Origin: Dehalococcoidia bacterium
GTDB taxonomy: Bacteria; Chloroflexota; Dehalococcoidia; UBA2979
Reading direction: 5' to 3'
DNA: 20,950 nt
NCBI GenBank assembly: GCA_004297315.1
Contig: SCTU01000082.1
Coordinates: forward strand, 1-20,950
Shown here: in pieces, positions 15,016 to 20,950 of the stretch
How the letters are laid out: each line of letters begins with the position of its first letter
Position numbering within the stretch: position 1 is the first letter of the stretch
Notes under the pieces: model-generated
Told to the model about the DNA's origin: nothing
The model's database searches: none
What the model saw: the letters and a program-made list of their open reading frames with translations, nothing else
Position numbers and translations under genes: made by a program

Positions 15016-16011
15016 GTGCGACTTCGTGAAATCGCGGGGACCGGGGTGCGGGTTTCGGAAATCGGCTTCGGCGTCTGGACGCTCGCAGCGGGCTGGTGGG
15101 GCGACCACAGCGACGACGAGGCGGCAGCCCTCCTGCGACGCGGCGTCGACTATGGCCTGACCTTCCTCGACACGGCGGACACCTACGGCCAGGGCCGCGG
15201 CGAGACCCTCATCGCGAAGGCGTTCCCCGGCAGCCGCCGCGACGGCATCACGATCGGCGCAAAGTTCGGCTACGACTGGCAGGCGCGCGATCCTTCGGCC
15301 GCCGGCCAGCGCGAGGCCCCCCACCGCTTCGACATTCCTTTTCTCGAGGCCTCCCTCGATGCGTCGTTGCGTCGCATGGGGACGGACCGCATCGATTTCT
15401 ACCAGATGCACAACCCGCGGATGGCGCACCTCCTGGACGACGACGTGTGGTCGTTCGTCGATCGGGCGTACCGCGCGGGCAAAGTGCGCGCCATCGGGGT
15501 CGCGCTCGGGCCGGCGATCGGCTGGAAGGACGAAGGGCTGTACGCGCTCGAACACCTGCCCGTCCACGGCGTGCAGATGATCTACAACGCGCTGGAACTG
15601 GACCCCGGCCGCGCGCTGATCGAGGCGGCCGAGCGCAACGGAAAGAGCCTGGTCGTCCGTGTCCCGCATTCCTCGGGCATGCTGGAGGGCCACTACACGC
15701 CGGACACCGTCTTCCCCGAGGGCGACCACCGCCGGCACCGGCCGCGTTCCTGGCTCGTCGAGGGCCTGCAGAAAGTCGAGCAGTTGCGGTTCCTGGAACG
15801 CGAGTGCCGCTGCACGCTCAGCCAGGCCGCGCTGCGCTTCGTGCTGCACTCGCCCGCGGTCGTCTCTGCTTTGCCGAACATTTACGATGAGGCCCAACTC
15901 AAGGAGTTTGCGGCGGCCTCCGACCTCGGCCCGATGACGGACGCGCACGCGTCCAGGATCGAGGCCCTCTACGAGAGCAACTATGGGCTGCCGCAAGGGG
16001 TAACACGATGA
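15016..16011 (+). CDS. Aldo/keto reductase, first gene of the heme trio
   Basis: The protein has 331 aa. It is a TIM-barrel NADPH oxidoreductase whose catalytic tetrad is visible: Asp52 and Tyr57 in DTADTYG, Lys83 in GAKFGY and His132 in YQMHNPR. The chain ends with the usual LSQAALRFVLHSPAV region and a C-terminal helix. The family reduces aldehydes and ketones; the substrate is unknown. Its stop overlaps the start of the siroheme decarboxylase gene (ATGA, 16008-16011), so it is probably made together with the heme enzymes. A role in tetrapyrrole handling is only suggested by this context. The cobD stop is 119 bases upstream, so the heme genes may have their own promoter, which I could not identify. 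Confidence 0.9.
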   Translation: MRLREIAGTGVRVSEIGFGVWTLAAGWWGDHSDDEAAALLRRGVDYGLTFLDTADTYGQGRGETLIAKAFPGSRRDGITIGAKFGYDWQARDPSAAGQREAPHRFDIPFLEASLDASLRRMGTDRIDFYQMHNPRMAHLLDDDVWSFVDRAYRAGKVRAIGVALGPAIGWKDEGLYALEHLPVHGVQMIYNALELDPGRALIEAAERNGKSLVVRVPHSSGMLEGHYTPDTVFPEGDHRRHRPRSWLVEGLQKVEQLRFLERECRCTLSQAALRFVLHSPAVVSALPNIYDEAQLKEFAAASDLGPMTDAHASRIEALYESNYGLPQGVTR

Positions 16012-17078
16012 GCACAGCCGCCACGAAGCCGGTCTTGGACGAACGGACCCGCGCCCTCCTCGACGTGATGCAGGAGACGTTCCCGCTCGACCCACGGCCG
16101 TACGCGGTGATGGGTGAACGCCTCGGGATGACGGAGTCCGAGGTGCTCGGACGGCTGGCCGAGGCGCGCGCGGCCCGGGTCGTGCGCCAGATCTGCGCGA
16201 TCTACGACACGAAGGCGCTCGGCCACTCCTCGGCGCTTGTCGCGATGCGCGTCGCGCCGGAGCGGCTGGAGCACGCGGCCCGCGTCGTGAACGCGCACCC
16301 CGGCGTCTCGCACAACTACCGTCGCAACCACGACTTCAACATGTGGTTCACCGTCGCGATGCCACCGGGGTACGACCTCAGCGCCGTGATCCAGCGGCTG
16401 CACGAACTCGCCGGGGCCGAGTCCACGCGCGAGATGCCTACGCTGCACCTGTTCAAGATCGGCGTCACGCTCGACATGTCCGCCACGCGCGACCTGGACG
16501 AGCGTGGGACGCCCGAATACACGCAGGAGCGCCGGGACCAGGCGCTCGGCGGCTCGCTGACGGCCGAAGACATCGAGTTCATCCGCGCGACTCAGGGCGA
16601 CATGGAGGACATCGCTGAGCCGTTCGCACCGATCGCGGCTGCGCTCGGCTGCGACGTCGCGACCGTCCTCGATCGCGCGCGCGACCTCACGGAGCGGGGA
16701 TTCCTCCGCCGCTACGCGGCGATCCTCAACCACCGGCAGGCGGGCTTCCGCGCGAACGGCATGGCCGTGTGGAGCGTGCCGCCGGAGCGCGTGTCCGAGG
16801 TCGGGCAGTTCATCGCCGGCTACCGGAACGTCTCCCACTGCTACGAGCGACAGACCTACCCGGACTGGCCCTACTCCGTGTTCTCGATGATCCACCACCC
16901 CAAGGTGGCGGGCGTCGAAGAGACGGCTCAGACGATCAGCCGCGAGACCGGGATCACCGACTACAAGGTGCTGTACTCGACCACCGAGTACAAGAAGATC
17001 CGGCTCGCCTACTTCATCGAGGCCTACGACCGCTGGGAGGAACTGTGCATGGCCGCGGCGGCCGAGGCGACGCGATGA
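16008..17078 (+). CDS. ahbAB: Fused siroheme decarboxylase AhbA-AhbB (Lrp/AsnC-like fold)
   Basis: The protein has 356 aa and consists of two similar halves, each a winged-helix plus ligand-binding domain of Lrp/AsnC type. The first half (about 10-160) has HPGVSHNYRRNHDFNMWFT at 97-115, like AhbA. The second (about 185-340) has GYRNVSHCYERQTYPDWPYS at 271-290, like AhbB. AhbA and AhbB are usually two proteins forming a heterodimer that removes two acetate carboxyl groups from siroheme, giving 12,18-didecarboxysiroheme. Here both are in one chain. NirD/L/G/H of heme d1 synthesis are close relatives, but no other nir gene is nearby. The start and stop overlap the neighbours by 4 bases (ATGA at both ends). 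It is easily misread as a transcription regulator. Confidence 0.9.
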   Translation: MSTAATKPVLDERTRALLDVMQETFPLDPRPYAVMGERLGMTESEVLGRLAEARAARVVRQICAIYDTKALGHSSALVAMRVAPERLEHAARVVNAHPGVSHNYRRNHDFNMWFTVAMPPGYDLSAVIQRLHELAGAESTREMPTLHLFKIGVTLDMSATRDLDERGTPEYTQERRDQALGGSLTAEDIEFIRATQGDMEDIAEPFAPIAAALGCDVATVLDRARDLTERGFLRRYAAILNHRQAGFRANGMAVWSVPPERVSEVGQFIAGYRNVSHCYERQTYPDWPYSVFSMIHHPKVAGVEETAQTISRETGITDYKVLYSTTEYKKIRLAYFIEAYDRWEELCMAAAAEATR

Positions 17079-17818
17079 CCGCGCAGCCACACCAAGGCAC
17101 GCGCCCCGCGACGGAGGCCCAGGCACCGCGCGGCGTGCAGAGCGTGAAGTTCACGTTTTTCCGCATGCCGGGCGAGGCACGCCGCCTGCCCGCGGCGGAG
17201 CGCGCCCAGCTCTGCGAGGCGCTGCTCGGGCTGCTCGACCGCTCCGGGGAGCAGATGCTCACGCGCGCGTACACGACCGTGGGGACGCGCGGCGATGTGG
17301 ACGTGATGCTCTGGCAGGTCCATGACGACCTGCGCGTCGTGATGGACTGGCACGCGGCGCTGCGCGCCTCATCCGTGGGGGCGTGGCTGGACGTGCCGCG
17401 CTCCTACCTGTCGATGACGATGCGCTCGCTCTACAACAACCCGCAGCACGAAGGCGCCGCCTCACGCGAGCGGCTGCGCACGGACGGCGGGACGGACGAG
17501 TTCTTGTTCGTCTACCCGATGGCGAAGACGCGCGCGTGGTACGCGCTGCCGGCGACGGACCGCCAGCGGATGATGAATGAGCACATCGCCGTCGGGCACA
17601 AGTACCACAACATCAAGATCAACACGACCTACTCCTACGGCCTGGACGACCAGGAGTTCGTGGTGGCATTCGAGGGCAACGACCCCGGCGAGTTCCTCGC
17701 GCTTGTGCGTGAACTGCGCGACACGGACGCGTCCGCCTACACGCTGTTCGACACGCCGATGTACACCTGCCGCCGGATCCCGCTCGGCGAGATGCCGGCC
17801 GCGCTCGGCCTCACCTAG
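17075..17818 (+). CDS. chdC: Coproheme decarboxylase ChdC/HemQ (chlorite dismutase family)
   Basis: The protein has 247 aa. ChdC converts Fe-coproporphyrin III (coproheme) to heme b, using peroxide. The ChdC signature YPMAKTR places the catalytic Tyr at 147 and the assisting Lys at 151. MMNEH gives the proximal heme ligand His170. In the segment INTTYSYGLDD the Arg essential in true chlorite dismutases is replaced (Asn183 by my alignment), which argues against chlorite dismutation. The chain ends with the family RELRDTDASAYTLFDTPMYTCR segment. The first 20 residues are a variable tail. The gene is coupled to the siroheme decarboxylase by an ATGA overlap. Its stop shares CTAG with the convergent sensor kinase. 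Confidence 0.88.
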   Translation: MTAQPHQGTRPATEAQAPRGVQSVKFTFFRMPGEARRLPAAERAQLCEALLGLLDRSGEQMLTRAYTTVGTRGDVDVMLWQVHDDLRVVMDWHAALRASSVGAWLDVPRSYLSMTMRSLYNNPQHEGAASRERLRTDGGTDEFLFVYPMAKTRAWYALPATDRQRMMNEHIAVGHKYHNIKINTTYSYGLDDQEFVVAFEGNDPGEFLALVRELRDTDASAYTLFDTPMYTCRRIPLGEMPAALGLT

Positions 17819-19233
17819 GCGGGCCGCGCGAGCGGCAACGAGACGTCGACGCGGAGGCCGCCGCCCGCCGGGCGTGACGCGGCGACACTGCCACCTCGAC
17901 GTTCCGCCAGCGAGCGGACAATCGCGAGGCCGAGGCCCGCGCCGTGGCCCGTCCCCGGCGTCCGCGCCTCGTCCAGCCGCGCGAAGCGCTCGAAGATCGT
18001 CGCCTCTTGGGCGTCCGGGATGCCCGGCCCATTGTCCTCGACGCTGAGCACCGCGCTGCTGCCGCGTTCGGCGAGTTCCACGCGCACGGGCGTCCCCTCG
18101 GGCGTGTGAGCGGCCACGTTCTCGAGCAGCGCACGGACGATCCGCCGGAACTCCGCGCCCCCAATGGCCGCGCGCGCCGGCACGAGCACCGTGCTGATCT
18201 GGTGCCGCCCGTGTTCGAGGATGTCGCGCATCTGCTCGATGGCTGCGGTCGCCTCAGCCGCCAGGTCGCTCTCCGTATGGCCCGGCGCGCGCTCCTCTGC
18301 CCGCGCGAGTTCCAGCAAGTCGTCGATCAGTGTCGCGGCCTCCTGGGTGACGTCGCGGATCTCCTCCACGCTCTCGCGGTGAGATTCCGGCAGCGGCTCC
18401 CGCAGGAGCAGATCGGCCGACGCGCGGATCACGGCAAGCGGCGAGCGCAACTCGTGCGAGGCGTCGGCGACGAAGGAGCGCTGACGGTCGTAGGCCGCTT
18501 CGAGCGGCTGCAGCGCGTGGCCGGCAAACAGGTACGCCCCGCCGAGTGACAGCAGGCTCCCGCCGACGGCCACCATCGCCAGCACCGTCAGCACGGCCCG
18601 CACCTGCCGGTCGTACTCGTCGAGGTTGCGTGCACCGACCACTGCACCCGCCGTGCGGTCGCCGAGCACGACCGGACTGGCGTAGATCCGCAGGCGCACG
18701 CCCGAGGCGTCTTCGACCGTGCCCCACGCGGCACGCCCGTCGAGCGCCGAACGCAACGCATCCGAGCCGGAGATCATCGTGGCGTCCACGCCGCGGGGGT
18801 TGACCAACAGTTCACCGTCCGGCCGGAAGGCGAGGAGGAAGACATCGCTGGTGGAGCCGCTGCCGGCTTCCGGCCCGTCGGCCAGCAACGCGAGCAGGCG
18901 CGGGTCGAGACGGGGCGGGATCGCCACGCGCGGCCCTGCCGGACGCTGAGGCGCTCCGTCCGCGGGTATGGCGTCAGTGGCGGGAGTCGCCTCAGTCGGG
19001 GCCGTGCCGGCCTGCCCAGCGGGGCCTGGAGGGCGTCCGTCCGCGGGACGTGCCGGCGGCGCCCGACGCGGCAGTTCCAGCCACCGTCCGACGGCGCTCG
19101 AAATGCCGTCTTCGAGTTCGTTGCGCAGCGTCCGCGTGACGGCTGTGTAGGTGACGGCTGAGAGCGTGAGCAGCAGTACGAGCAGGGCCGCCCCGTACCA
19201 CAGCGTGAGGCGCAGCCTCGCGCGATGGACCAT
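17815..19233 (-). CDS. Membrane sensor histidine kinase
   Basis: The protein has 472 aa. Membrane helices at about 10-32 and 212-238 enclose an extracytoplasmic sensor region. That region begins with a Pro/Ala/Gly-rich low-complexity stretch (57-102). After the second helix only the start of a HAMP-like segment is present (GHALQPLEAAYDRQRSF), a compact arrangement known in some kinases. The phospho-acceptor is His260 in FVADASHELRSPL. The ATP-binding domain has the N-box LLENVAAHTP (Asn372), DNGPGIP (400-406), FERFAR and GAGLGLAIV. It should phosphorylate the regulator encoded 5 bases upstream. The signal is unknown, and no target is obvious beyond possible autoregulation. Confidence 0.93.
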   Translation of the reverse strand: MVHRARLRLTLWYGAALLVLLLTLSAVTYTAVTRTLRNELEDGISSAVGRWLELPRRAPPARPADGRPPGPAGQAGTAPTEATPATDAIPADGAPQRPAGPRVAIPPRLDPRLLALLADGPEAGSGSTSDVFLLAFRPDGELLVNPRGVDATMISGSDALRSALDGRAAWGTVEDASGVRLRIYASPVVLGDRTAGAVVGARNLDEYDRQVRAVLTVLAMVAVGGSLLSLGGAYLFAGHALQPLEAAYDRQRSFVADASHELRSPLAVIRASADLLLREPLPESHRESVEEIRDVTQEAATLIDDLLELARAEERAPGHTESDLAAEATAAIEQMRDILEHGRHQISTVLVPARAAIGGAEFRRIVRALLENVAAHTPEGTPVRVELAERGSSAVLSVEDNGPGIPDAQEATIFERFARLDEARTPGTGHGAGLGLAIVRSLAERRGGSVAASRPAGGGLRVDVSLPLARPA

Positions 19234-19238
19234 CTACA

Positions 19239-19904
19239 TCAGTCCCCCCGGTCGAGCCGGTAGCCTACACCTCGCACCGTCACGATCGCGACGGCGTCCC
19301 CGAGTTTCCGCCTGAGGTAGTGCACGTAGAGGTCGACCGCGTTCGGCTCCGGTTCGGAGTCGAAGCCCCACACGGCCGAGAGGATGGCCTGCCGCGTCAG
19401 CGCCTGTCCCGGGTGGCGCATCAGGTGCTCGAGGAGCCGGTACTCGGTCGGGGAGAGGTCCACGACGGTGCCGTCCACCCTCGCCTCGTGCCGGCGGACG
19501 TCCAGCGCGAGCCGGCCCGCCGTCAGCACGTCCCCTTCCGCCCCGGCGGCACGACGGCCCAGCGCCCTGACTCGGGCCGTCAGCTCGTCGAACGCGAACG
19601 GCTTCACGAGGTAGTCGTCACCGCCGATGTCGAGGCCCTTCACGCGGTCCTCGACCTCGCCCCGGGCGGTCAGGAAGATCACGGGCGCGTCGAACCGCTC
19701 GGCACGAATCCGGCGGACGGCCTCGAAGCCGTCGACGCGGGGCATCATGACGTCCATGACGATGAGGTCAGGGGGGGCTTCCTTGGCGAGGAAGATCGCC
19801 TCCTCGCCGTCATGGGCCACCTGGACGTCGTGTCCCTCGGCCGTGAGGCCGCGCTCCACGAGTCGGGCGAGGCGAGAGTCGTCTTCGGCTACGAGTATTC
19901 GCAT
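19239..19904 (-). CDS. OmpR/PhoB-family response regulator
   Basis: The protein has 221 aa. The receiver domain (1-118) has the acidic pair Glu7-Asp8-Asp9, phospho-acceptor Asp51 (VMDVMMP), Thr79 and Lys101 (LVKPF). A winged-helix DNA-binding domain follows from about residue 130 to the end, with LSPTEYRLLEHLMRHPG, the recognition helix region NAVDLYVHYLRRKLG and the wing VRGVGYRL. ATG 19904 is the correct start because MRILVAEDD begins the receiver fold. The 16 residues possible upstream are not family-like. It is the first gene of the regulator-kinase operon and probably controls its own transcription, as is common in the family. Confidence 0.95.
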   Translation of the reverse strand: MRILVAEDDSRLARLVERGLTAEGHDVQVAHDGEEAIFLAKEAPPDLIVMDVMMPRVDGFEAVRRIRAERFDAPVIFLTARGEVEDRVKGLDIGGDDYLVKPFAFDELTARVRALGRRAAGAEGDVLTAGRLALDVRRHEARVDGTVVDLSPTEYRLLEHLMRHPGQALTRQAILSAVWGFDSEPEPNAVDLYVHYLRRKLGDAVAIVTVRGVGYRLDRGD

Positions 19905-19910
19905 ACTCAA

Positions 19911-19916
19911 AGCGTA
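19911..19916 (-). promoter_or_regulatory. Candidate leaderless-type -10 element (TACGCT) for the two-component operon
   Basis: On the minus strand TACGCT ends 6 bases before the ATG at 19904. No ribosome-binding site is present. The 191-base gap to hemL holds no other gene that I can see. Confidence 0.4.
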
Positions 19917-20095
19917 CGTCGGATTCCTTTGACCCGGCTGTGCTGGATCCATTGCATCTCGTTTGAAAGCCGCCTCAATTCCGTTCCGCGCACAGGTATC
20001 GCTCGATTCGGGACGCGGGCAGCGCAGCCTTGAGAGCGAATTCGGTGGCTGTCGGGTGCCTACCTGCAGGCTGAATCCGAGGACTGTGGACGGGA

Positions 20096-20950
20096 CTATT
20101 CCGCGAGCGCGCTCCGCGCGGCCTCGACCGTGCGGTCGACGTCAGCCTCGGTATGCGCGAGCGAGAGGAACCACGCCTCGTACTGACTAGGCGGCAGGTG
20201 CACGCCGGCGTCGAGCATCGCGCCGTGGAAGCGCGCGAATGCGCCGGTGTCGGCCTGCTTCGCCTCCGCCCAGTTGCTCGGCGGGGTATCGAGCCCGAAG
20301 AACAGCGTCAGGAGCGAGCCTGAGCGGGCGACCGAGGCGCGGACGCCCTTCGCAGCAATGGCGTCGCACAGCCCGGCCTCCAAACGCGCACCGAGGGCCT
20401 CGAGGCGCGTGTAGGCGTCCGGCGTCGTCCGGAGGACATCGAGCGTCGCCGCGCCAGCGGCCATCGCGAGCGGGTTCCCGGAGAGCGTGCCCGCCTGGTA
20501 GACGGGGCCAAGCGGGGCGATCAGCGACATCAGGTCGCGGCGGCCGCCGTACGCGCCCACGGGGAGGCCGCCGCCGATGATCTTGCCCAGGACGGTGATA
20601 TCCGGGCGCACCCCGTATACCCCCTGCGCCCCGCCGAGCGAGGCGCGGAAGCCGCTGATTACCTCGTCGAAGATGAGGAGCGCGCCCGCGGCGTCGCAGG
20701 CCGCGCGGAGACCTTCGAGGTAGCCCTCGGCTGGATGGACAAGGCCCATGTTGCCGGCGATCGGTTCGACGATGACGGCGGCGACGGCGCCCGGGTGCGC
20801 TTCGAACGCGGCACGCACGGCGTCCAGGTCGTTGTACGGCGCGACAAGCGTCTGCGCGGCGTATGCGGCGGGGACGCCCGCCGAGTCCGGGAGTGAGAGC
20901 GTCGCGACGCCGGAACCCGCAGCGACGAGCAGGCCGTCGGCGTGGCCGTG
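20096..20950 (-). CDS. hemL: Glutamate-1-semialdehyde 2,1-aminomutase, N-terminus cut off by the window edge
   Basis: The visible 284 residues are the C-terminal two thirds of a protein normally near 430 aa. The frame stays open to the right edge. HemL converts glutamate-1-semialdehyde to 5-aminolevulinate, the last C5-pathway step feeding all tetrapyrroles. The fragment begins HGHADGLLVAAGSGVATL and continues with VEPIAGNMG, FDEVISGFR and the PLP Lys in LGKIIGGGLPVGAYGG (about residue 123 of the fragment). It then has GPVYQAGTLSGNPLAMAAG, a motif that separates HemL from other class III aminotransferases. It runs on the same strand as the two-component operon, whose first gene starts 191 bases downstream of its stop. 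Its presence near the heme trio and cobalamin genes fits a tetrapyrrole neighbourhood. Confidence 0.96.
   Translation of the reverse strand, partial: HGHADGLLVAAGSGVATLSLPDSAGVPAAYAAQTLVAPYNDLDAVRAAFEAHPGAVAAVIVEPIAGNMGLVHPAEGYLEGLRAACDAAGALLIFDEVISGFRASLGGAQGVYGVRPDITVLGKIIGGGLPVGAYGGRRDLMSLIAPLGPVYQAGTLSGNPLAMAAGAATLDVLRTTPDAYTRLEALGARLEAGLCDAIAAKGVRASVARSGSLLTLFFGLDTPPSNWAEAKQADTGAFARFHGAMLDAGVHLPPSQYEAWFLSLAHTEADVDRTVEAARSALAE

Noticed and set aside
16008..17078. Lrp/AsnC-type transcription regulator
   Set aside because: The fold is related, but the tandem halves carry the AhbA/AhbB signature segments and the gene is coupled to chdC.
17075..17818. True chlorite dismutase
   Set aside because: The Arg required for chlorite conversion is absent in the INTTYSYGLDD segment. 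The YPMAK motif and heme-gene context point to coproheme decarboxylase.
19905..19952. Sixteen extra residues on the response regulator
   Set aside because: They do not belong to the receiver fold, and the promoter-like TACGCT box lies inside this stretch.
19905..20095. Hidden gene or RNA between hemL and the response regulator
   Set aside because: Short frames here lack codon bias and ribosome-binding sites. A weak AGCCT/AGGCT inverted repeat has a loop of about 40 bases and is not convincing.
1..20950. CRISPR arrays, insertion sequences, integrases, tRNA or rRNA genes
   Set aside because: No spaced direct repeats, transposase motifs, terminal inverted repeats or cloverleaf-like sequences were seen on either strand.

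Overview
The window is GC-rich (judged by eye in the high 60s percent) and almost fully coding, with short operons and many 4-base stop/start overlaps. The protein repertoire fits an environmental Chloroflexota, perhaps of the Dehalococcoidia side. It includes sortase-fold proteins carrying a C-terminal module I associate with Chloroflexota, a twin-arginine lipoprotein with a Pro/Thr-rich linker, a DUF192 protein with the same kind of linker, and siroheme-type heme genes. This placement is inference; no rRNA or other taxonomic marker is present. There are no tRNA or rRNA genes, CRISPR arrays or insertion sequences, and no gene-free stretch longer than about 200 bases.

Left part (1-3700). A 5'-truncated alpha/beta hydrolase overlaps a small HAD-family phosphatase. 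Then come an unrecognised 254-aa protein on the minus strand, an anchored or secreted DUF192 protein, a cytoplasmic dienelactone hydrolase and a small CxxC protein.

Transport operon (7544 down to 3716, minus strand). A fused two-unit Fe3+/thiamine-type ABC permease is followed by an ABC ATPase and a lone GAF-domain protein, with gaps of 2 and 14 bases. The ATPase is very unusual: the Q-loop, signature and H-loop residues are all replaced, and it carries an acidic C-terminal tail of about 200 residues.

Sortase pair and middle part (7697-12811). Two tandem sortase-like paralogs follow. The first reads through but has its catalytic His and Arg replaced by Arg and Lys. The second keeps His/Cys/Arg but is broken by a stop and a frameshift. 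Next are a nucleotide-sugar epimerase-like SDR, a Sua5/TsaC threonylcarbamoyl-AMP synthase and a Tat-exported lipoprotein dienelactone hydrolase.

Tetrapyrrole part (12876-20950). cbiB and a CobD-like aminotransferase overlap and belong to late cobalamin assembly. They are followed by a translationally coupled trio: an aldo/keto reductase, a fused AhbA-AhbB siroheme decarboxylase, and a ChdC/HemQ-type coproheme decarboxylase. Together the last two suggest a hybrid heme route (siroheme, then didecarboxysiroheme, then coproheme, then heme b) ending in ChdC instead of the radical-SAM enzyme AhbD. A two-component system (OmpR-type regulator plus kinase) lies on the opposite strand. The window ends inside hemL, the C5-pathway enzyme that makes 5-aminolevulinate. 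I consider the heme trio, the motif-less ABC ATPase and the decayed sortase pair the most interesting content.
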